From contig JALHRJ010000027.1 in NCBI GenBank assembly GCA_022841475.1, positions 1 to 56,559 on the forward strand: a stretch of DNA of 56,559 nt, in the 5' to 3' direction. The position numbers and the translations under genes are program-made. The stretch comes from Cyclobacteriaceae bacterium (GTDB taxonomy: Bacteria > Bacteroidota > Bacteroidia > Cytophagales > Cyclobacteriaceae). The notes below the pieces were generated by a model. The model worked only from the letters and a program-made list of their open reading frames with translations. It had not been told where the DNA came from and did not search any database. Of the stretch, positions 51,684-56,559 are shown piece by piece (position 1 is the stretch's first letter; each line of letters opens with the position of its first letter).

Positions 51684-51737
51684 TAAACTATCTTCGATTT
51701 TTTAAACAAGAACAATCTACAAAGCTAACCAATTACC

Positions 51738-52502
51738 TTGTATAAAATCCCTGCCAATACCCTTTTCGTAGGAAAGAACCTTGTTTTTGTGCCAGAATGT
51801 CATTCGACAAATACATTGGCGATGGAACTGAGCCAACGAGGTTCCTTAGTCGATGGCACCGTTATTATTACTGATAATCAACAGGCTGGACGGGGTCAGC
51901 GGGGCAATCACTGGATTTCGCAACCGGGTAAGAATCTTACCTTTTCCGTGGTTCTTAAGCCTGGATTCTTAAAAGCCGATCAGCAGTTTCGGTTAACACA
52001 AGTGATTTCGCTTGCCGTAACGGATTATTTAAAAAACCGATTGGATGCCACTGTTAAAATAAAATGGCCCAATGATATACTCGTCAATGAACTCAAAATC
52101 TGTGGTATTCTAATTGAAAATTCCCTTTCGGGGGATACTATTCAATTTGTTGTGGCTGGGATAGGTTTAAATGTAAACCAGATCATGCTGCCAAATTTAA
52201 AAGCAACTTCCCTAACACAAGAGACAGGTAAGGATTCCATCTTGGAAAATGAGTTGGAGTTGTTATTGCACGCTATTGAGGAACGATACCAGCAATTGCG
52301 CAATGGAAATAGCCATCAGCTTGAGCATGATTATTTGATGAACCTTTACCGAAAAGGGGAGTTTCATGTATTCAACACGAAGGAAGGGGCACTCAATGGC
52401 ATGATTGAAGGAGTTGATCAGCGAGGAAGGTTGATTCTTCAGTCTTCGGAGGGGAAACGATTTTATGATCTTAAAGAAATTAGTTTTGCCGATAAGGAAT
52501 AA
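51738..52502 (+). CDS. birA: biotin--[acetyl-CoA carboxylase] ligase
   Basis: 254 residues, the short BirA without the DNA-binding domain. PECHSTNTLAM (19-29) and the biotinyl-AMP loop GRGQRGNHW (51-59) are followed by KIKWPND (107-113) and GIGLNVN. It adds biotin to the carrier protein of acetyl-CoA carboxylase. The start is TTG 51738: a stop at 51726-51728 lies just upstream in frame, no earlier start exists, and the next ATG is after the first motif. Divergent from rsfS. Confidence 0.93.
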   Translation: MYKIPANTLFVGKNLVFVPECHSTNTLAMELSQRGSLVDGTVIITDNQQAGRGQRGNHWISQPGKNLTFSVVLKPGFLKADQQFRLTQVISLAVTDYLKNRLDATVKIKWPNDILVNELKICGILIENSLSGDTIQFVVAGIGLNVNQIMLPNLKATSLTQETGKDSILENELELLLHAIEERYQQLRNGNSHQLEHDYLMNLYRKGEFHVFNTKEGALNGMIEGVDQRGRLILQSSEGKRFYDLKEISFADKE

Positions 52503-52614
52503 TACCATTCAAATAAGTCCTTGACTTTCTATCCTCTTATTTTGCTTTCGCTTACAATCCATCCATTTTGTGGATGGTCCTTCACCTATCTTTCCACTTC
52601 AAAAATTTTAATCA

Positions 52615-55600
52615 ATGATAAAAATGAAACATGCATTCGTTTTTTCTTTAACCCTACTGTTCGGCCTTTCTGCGATGGCGCAAAAACTGGATATGGAAAA
52701 ACTCAAAGGCATGAAGCCAAGAGCTATTGGCCCAGCTGGTATGAGCGGCCGTATTACTGCCATCGATGCAGTAGTTGCCAATCCTGATATTATTTATGCT
52801 GGTGCAGCTTCGGGTGGAGTGTGGAAAACCACCAGTGCAGGCATCAGTTGGGAGCCTGTGTTTGACAAAGAAGCCACCCTTGCCATTGGTGCAATCTCCA
52901 TTCAACAAGATAACCCGGCAGTAATTTGGGTTGGAACCGGGGAAGGAAACCCGCGCAATAGTTTAAATGGTGGTTATGGTATTTACAAAAGTTTAGATGC
53001 TGGTAAAACGTGGAAGCTGATGGGCCTTGAAAAGACCCGACACATTCATCGCATCGTTATTGACCCTAAGAATCCTAACACAGTATATGTTGGGGCTATT
53101 GGTTCTCCCTGGGGCGAACATCCCGAGCGCGGAGTTTATAAAACTACTGATGGTGGCCTCTCCTGGAAACGCATTCTCTTTGTAGATGAAAAAACAGGGT
53201 GCGCTGATTTGGTAATGGATCCCAGCAATCCCAATAAGTTATTCGCAGCGATGTGGCAACATCGCAGACAACCCTGGACATTTACTTCCGGTGGCCCGGG
53301 ATCAGGATTACATGTTACCAATGATGGTGGTGAAACGTGGACAAAAATTACTAACAAAGAAGGATTGCCGGAAGGTGAACTGGGTCGCATTGGTATAGCG
53401 ATTGCCAGAAGCAAACCCGAAGTGGTTTATGCGTATGTAGAAAACAAGAAGAATGCATTGTATCGTTCAACCGATGGTGGCCAGAAATGGGAGATGATGA
53501 ATGACAAGATGCGTGAAATTGGTGATCGACCTTTTTACTATTGCGAGATTTATGTGGACACTAAAAACGAAAACAGGCTGTATACTATTTTTTCTGAAGT
53601 GAATATCAGTGAAGACGGAGGGAAGTCATTTAAAACACTGCTTCCTTATTCAGGTGTACATCCTGATCATCATGCCTGGTGGATTCATCCGGAAGATCCA
53701 TCTCTTATCATTGAAGGAAATGACGGGGGTCTTAACATTTCGCGCGATATGGGTAAGAGCTGGCATTTCATTGACAACATTCCGGTAGGCCAATTCTATC
53801 ACATTAATGTTGACATGGATCAACCCTATAATGTATATGGCGGTCTTCAGGACAATGGTTCATGGGCTGGCCCCGGCTACGTATGGCGCGATGATGGTAT
53901 CAGAAATTATTATTGGCAACCGGTGATGTTTGGTGATGGTTTTGATGTGGTGCCCGATCCTGAAAATAGTCGTTTCGGGTATGCCATGTCGCAGCAAGGC
54001 AATTTAGGTCGTTATGATAGACAAACTGGTTACGTAAAAACAATAAAGCCCACTCATCCGGACGCAAAGATGCGGGTTCGCTTTAACTGGAACTCCGCCA
54101 TTGCACTTGATCCGTTTGATAACGCTACCCTTTATTATGGAAGCCAGTTCGTTCATAAGTCTACGGATAAGGGAAATACCTGGGAAATTATTTCACCAGA
54201 CTTAACCACTAATGATCCGGAAAAGCAAAAGCAACATGAGAGCGGAGGAATTACTATGGATGCTACGGGCGCTGAAAATCATTGCACCATTCTTGCCATT
54301 GCACCAAGCCCGGTTGAGAAAGATGTAATTTGGGTTGGCACAGATGACGGCAAAGTTCAACTTACCCGTGATGGAGGAAAAACATGGAATGATGTTACTT
54401 CAAAAATTACAGGCATGCCTAAAGGCGCCTGGATCCCGCAGGTAAAAGCCTCTACGTTCAAAGGTGGGGAAGTTTTTGTGGTCGTTAACAACTATCGCCA
54501 GTTCGATTACAAACCGTATATGTTCCGCTCACGCGATTACGGACTAACCTGGGAGAGCATTGTGAGTACAACTCAATTGGGAGATAATAATTACACGCTG
54601 GCAGTTGCCCAGGATCCGATAGAACCCAAATTGATTTTTGTTGGCGCAGAGAATGGCTTATTCGTGAGTTTGGATGAAGGGAAGACGTATACAAAATGGA
54701 CTAACGAATATCCTGCTGGTGTACCCACCATGGATTTGGTTATTCACCCACGTGAGCATGACCTTGTATTGGGAACCTTTGGCCGTGCGATTTATGTGTT
54801 GGATGATATTCGTCCGTTGCGCGAAATGGTGAAAGAAGGTACTCAGGTATTAACAAAGACACTTCACGTGTTTGATGCACCCGATGCCTATCAGGTCGTT
54901 TATCAGGATCCCGCAGGAATTCTATTCCCGGGTAATGCGATGTTCAAAGGTGAAAACAAAGCAGATGGCGCTATGATTTCATACGTTATTAATAAACCCG
55001 AGGAAAAAAAGGAGGTTACACCCGTTACAAAGACAGAAACTAAAAAGACGGATGCGAAAAAGAAAGATCAAAAAGCAGAAGTAAAACCAGCGGAAGAGAA
55101 AAAGCCAGAATCCAAAGTGAAATACGATTCACTTACGATGGAAGTTTTCCATGCAAATGGGGAGAAGATTCGCACCGTGAAACAAAAGGCCCCTGAAAAT
55201 AATGGACTCAATCGTATGACATGGGCGATGAACGAAAAAGGATCCGCTCGTCCCTCACGCGAAAAACCCAGAGCGAATGCAGGTGAACCGGGCGGAGCTC
55301 AGGTATTGCCTGGCACGTATAAGATTAGATTGACATTTGGCGATAAAAAAGATTCAACCCATATCGTGGTGAAAACGGATCCTAGATTCAATACGCTGGA
55401 ATCGACCATCACAGCACGCTATAATATGATTAAGGATTTGCAAAAGCTAACAGGTCTGGCTGCGCAGGCAATGGACCGGTTGCGCGAGTCAAAAGAAATC
55501 GCTGATGAGTATGAGAAAAAAATGAAAGAGTCAAAGCGAGACGATTTGAAAGATCCTACCGATAAAACCAAGGTGGTGAAAGATTCCATCAATGCCATTA

Positions 55601-55884
55601 TGGATTACATTGTTGGAAAAGAAGATAAGCGGCAGGGAATCATTCGCTCACCCATACCTACTCCGGTTTCTTACATTTTCACGGCACAACGCTACATAGC
55701 AACTTCGAAAGATCCTGTTTCGGCAACGGATCAGCGCGTGTTTAAGCAAGCACAGGATGAAATCAATAAACTGACTGAGCGGGTAAATAAGTTTTATGAC
55801 AAAACATGGCCCGAGTACCGGGCTGTGATGGAGAAGGTAATCCTATCTCCGTTTAAAAATTATGAACCGTTGAAACAGAATTAG
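52615..55884 (+). CDS. secreted sortilin/BNR-repeat (exo-alpha-sialidase-like) protein
   Basis: 1089 residues. Signal peptide about 1-22 (SAMAQ). Residues about 35-740 are repeated propeller units with Asp-box/BNR motifs (for example SLDAGKTWK, TTDGGLSWKR, TNDGGETWTK, SEDGGKSFK, TRDGGKTWND), as in VPS10/sortilin and sialidase-like families. A Lys/Glu-rich linker (about 800-845) leads to a C-terminal beta and helical domain (DSLTMEVFHANGEKIR, then coiled-coil-like helices). Often annotated as glycosyl hydrolase, but no sialidase catalytic set is shown, so function is unknown. A near -7 box TATCTTTC (52587-52594) with TTG (52568-52570) precedes it; ATG 52624 is an alternative start. Confidence 0.88.
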   Translation: MIKMKHAFVFSLTLLFGLSAMAQKLDMEKLKGMKPRAIGPAGMSGRITAIDAVVANPDIIYAGAASGGVWKTTSAGISWEPVFDKEATLAIGAISIQQDNPAVIWVGTGEGNPRNSLNGGYGIYKSLDAGKTWKLMGLEKTRHIHRIVIDPKNPNTVYVGAIGSPWGEHPERGVYKTTDGGLSWKRILFVDEKTGCADLVMDPSNPNKLFAAMWQHRRQPWTFTSGGPGSGLHVTNDGGETWTKITNKEGLPEGELGRIGIAIARSKPEVVYAYVENKKNALYRSTDGGQKWEMMNDKMREIGDRPFYYCEIYVDTKNENRLYTIFSEVNISEDGGKSFKTLLPYSGVHPDHHAWWIHPEDPSLIIEGNDGGLNISRDMGKSWHFIDNIPVGQFYHINVDMDQPYNVYGGLQDNGSWAGPGYVWRDDGIRNYYWQPVMFGDGFDVVPDPENSRFGYAMSQQGNLGRYDRQTGYVKTIKPTHPDAKMRVRFNWNSAIALDPFDNATLYYGSQFVHKSTDKGNTWEIISPDLTTNDPEKQKQHESGGITMDATGAENHCTILAIAPSPVEKDVIWVGTDDGKVQLTRDGGKTWNDVTSKITGMPKGAWIPQVKASTFKGGEVFVVVNNYRQFDYKPYMFRSRDYGLTWESIVSTTQLGDNNYTLAVAQDPIEPKLIFVGAENGLFVSLDEGKTYTKWTNEYPAGVPTMDLVIHPREHDLVLGTFGRAIYVLDDIRPLREMVKEGTQVLTKTLHVFDAPDAYQVVYQDPAGILFPGNAMFKGENKADGAMISYVINKPEEKKEVTPVTKTETKKTDAKKKDQKAEVKPAEEKKPESKVKYDSLTMEVFHANGEKIRTVKQKAPENNGLNRMTWAMNEKGSARPSREKPRANAGEPGGAQVLPGTYKIRLTFGDKKDSTHIVVKTDPRFNTLESTITARYNMIKDLQKLTGLAAQAMDRLRESKEIADEYEKKMKESKRDDLKDPTDKTKVVKDSINAIMDYIVGKEDKRQGIIRSPIPTPVSYIFTAQRYIATSKDPVSATDQRVFKQAQDEINKLTERVNKFYDKTWPEYRAVMEKVILSPFKNYEPLKQN

Positions 55885-55889
55885 AGGTC

Positions 55890-55935
55890 GTCATGCCAGG
55901 CCTTGACCCGGCATCTCGGCATGCATCGGGCAATC
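55890..55935. repeat. dispersed GC-rich repeat fragment
   Basis: The stretch GTCATGCCAGGCC followed by TTGACCCGGCATC, then partial palindromes (GGCATGCATCGGG), resembles widespread REP-type intergenic sequences. It lies directly after the stop of the BNR protein and before the terminator. Its extent is approximate. Confidence 0.45.
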
Positions 55936-55958
55936 TCGATCTTATGCATCACATTTAT

Positions 55959-55993
55959 AAAAGTCGCCCCGAATAAAAAGTGGGGCGACTTTT
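55959..55993. terminator. strong hairpin terminator
   Basis: AAAAGTCGCCCC (55959-55970) and GGGGCGACTTTT (55982-55993) are a perfect 12-bp stem with an 11-nt loop; A-rich and T-rich ends make it work on both strands. Confidence 0.85.
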
Positions 55994-56047
55994 AGATTTT
56001 AATGAGTAACCTTTAATTTTCAGACTATATTTCGCTTGTAAGCACGA

Positions 56048-56559
56048 ATGATCAAAACCAGTTCTCTTTCTTATTCCTATGGTACTGAAAAGAAAATTCA
56101 TTTCAGTGACATCACGATTCAAACCGGTGCGCAATTTCTTTTGCTGGGTGAATCAGGAAGTGGAAAGACCACCTTGCTTCACTTGTTGGGTGGGTTACTT
56201 ACATCTCAAGTTGGAAGTATTGAAGTAAATGGAACAGACATTACAAAGCTTTCTGAGTCCGGGTTGGATCGCTTTCGCGGACAACACTATGGATTTATCT
56301 TTCAACGCAATCATTTGATCGCTGCTCTTACCGTAAAGAAAAATTTATTGATGTCCCCTTTCCTTGCGGGATTAGAGCAAAACCAGTCTCGGGTGGAGGA
56401 AGTATTGGATCAATTGGGTATTCTTGAAAAAAAAAATGCAAGAATTCAAGACCTTAGTTTAGGTCAGGCACAAAGAGTAGCGATAGCGCGGGCCATATTG
56501 AACAAGCCATCCGTCATTCTGGCCGATGAACCTACTTCGGCACTGGATGATAAAAATTG
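56048..56559 (+). CDS. ABC transporter ATP-binding protein (LolD/MacB type), 5' part
   Basis: The first 170 residues are visible; the gene runs off the window. Walker A GESGSGKT (34-41), Q-loop FQRNHL (about 89-94), signature LSLGQAQR (136-143) and Walker B VILADEPT (156-163) are all present. The wording, and the LSESGLDRFRG helix, match the LolD/MacB/FtsE branch that powers lipoprotein release or macrolide/peptide export with an FtsX-like permease. The permease would lie downstream, outside the window. The start ATG 56048 follows a near -7 box (TATATTTC). Confidence 0.88.
   Translation, partial: MIKTSSLSYSYGTEKKIHFSDITIQTGAQFLLLGESGSGKTTLLHLLGGLLTSQVGSIEVNGTDITKLSESGLDRFRGQHYGFIFQRNHLIAALTVKKNLLMSPFLAGLEQNQSRVEEVLDQLGILEKKNARIQDLSLGQAQRVAIARAILNKPSVILADEPTSALDDKN

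Noticed and set aside
52562..52580. Hairpin CCATCC/GGATGG after birA as a terminator
   Set aside because: It lacks a U-tract and overlaps the promoter region of the BNR protein gene.
1..56559. tRNA, rRNA, riboswitch and CRISPR signals
   Set aside because: No cloverleaf with conserved T-arm, no rRNA segments and no regularly spaced direct repeats were recognised by eye; short non-coding RNAs cannot be excluded without a covariance search.

Overview
The window is about 56.6 kb of a Bacteroidota chromosome, most likely from the Cytophagales. This is inferred from gene content (DUF2851, DUF3078, DUF2911, HmuY, FecA-type and plug-only TonB proteins, SPFH lipoprotein, bestrophin-like protein) and from the Bacteroidota-type -7 box TAnnTTTG in front of many genes, with AT-rich leaders and no clear Shine-Dalgarno sequences. 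Genes are dense, both strands are used in short operons, and base composition is moderate (roughly low-40s percent G+C by eye). I see no rRNA, tRNA, CRISPR array, intact insertion sequence or prophage. The first gene (DUF2851) and the last (ABC transporter ATPase) are cut by the window edges.

Layout. 1-3354 (+): DUF2851 fragment, a multi-pass membrane protein, a NeuD/PglD-type sugar acyltransferase and a nucleoside phosphorylase. 3394-4974: a two-domain protein (deoxyribosyltransferase/TIR-like domain plus a UvrD/PcrA-type Tudor-like domain), a plug-only lipoprotein and a small conserved protein. 5124-12593 (+): M16 peptidase and O-methyltransferase (start-stop overlapped), an MltD-like LysM transglycosylase, a single-domain response regulator, DUF3078, GNAT, and a HerA/DUF853 ATPase. 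13197-19674 is an iron/haem acquisition island: FecA-like receptor and AraC regulator on the minus strand, and a divergent HmuR-like receptor plus HmuY lipoprotein. A 163-bp MITE-like element follows. 19887-22456: membrane proteins, including DUF3817 and a NagX/DUF5009-type acyltransferase.

22531-30945 (-): SPFH lipoprotein, dnaX, M20 peptidase, paraoxonase-like arylesterase and a 935-residue plug protein. dnaX is split into two frames at an A10 run, which looks like gamma/tau production by slippage. 31057-34182 (+): GT2 glycosyltransferase, OmpA-family protein, bestrophin-like protein. 34244-36951 (-): TPR lipoprotein and aspS, the latter carrying an in-frame palindromic repeat. 37039-44014: secreted protein and tadA, then split-barrel flavoprotein, MDR oxidoreductase, ilvE, DinB, DUF2911 and lipid kinase. 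44050-51683: YopX-like protein, acyl carrier protein, histidine kinase/sigma-54 activator pair with a sigma-54-like promoter, beta-propeller-like protein, LpxH-like hydrolase, ftsH and rsfS. 51738-56559 (+): birA, a large sortilin/BNR-repeat protein and the start of a LolD/MacB-type ATPase.

Most of the region is housekeeping. The points most worth a second look are the dnaX slippage site, the Tudor fusion protein whose catalytic-position glutamate is replaced, a HmuY homologue with no His or Met in its mature chain, the palindromic insertion in aspS, the MITE, and recurrent -7 boxes ending about 4-6 nt before start codons (probable leaderless or near-leaderless mRNAs).
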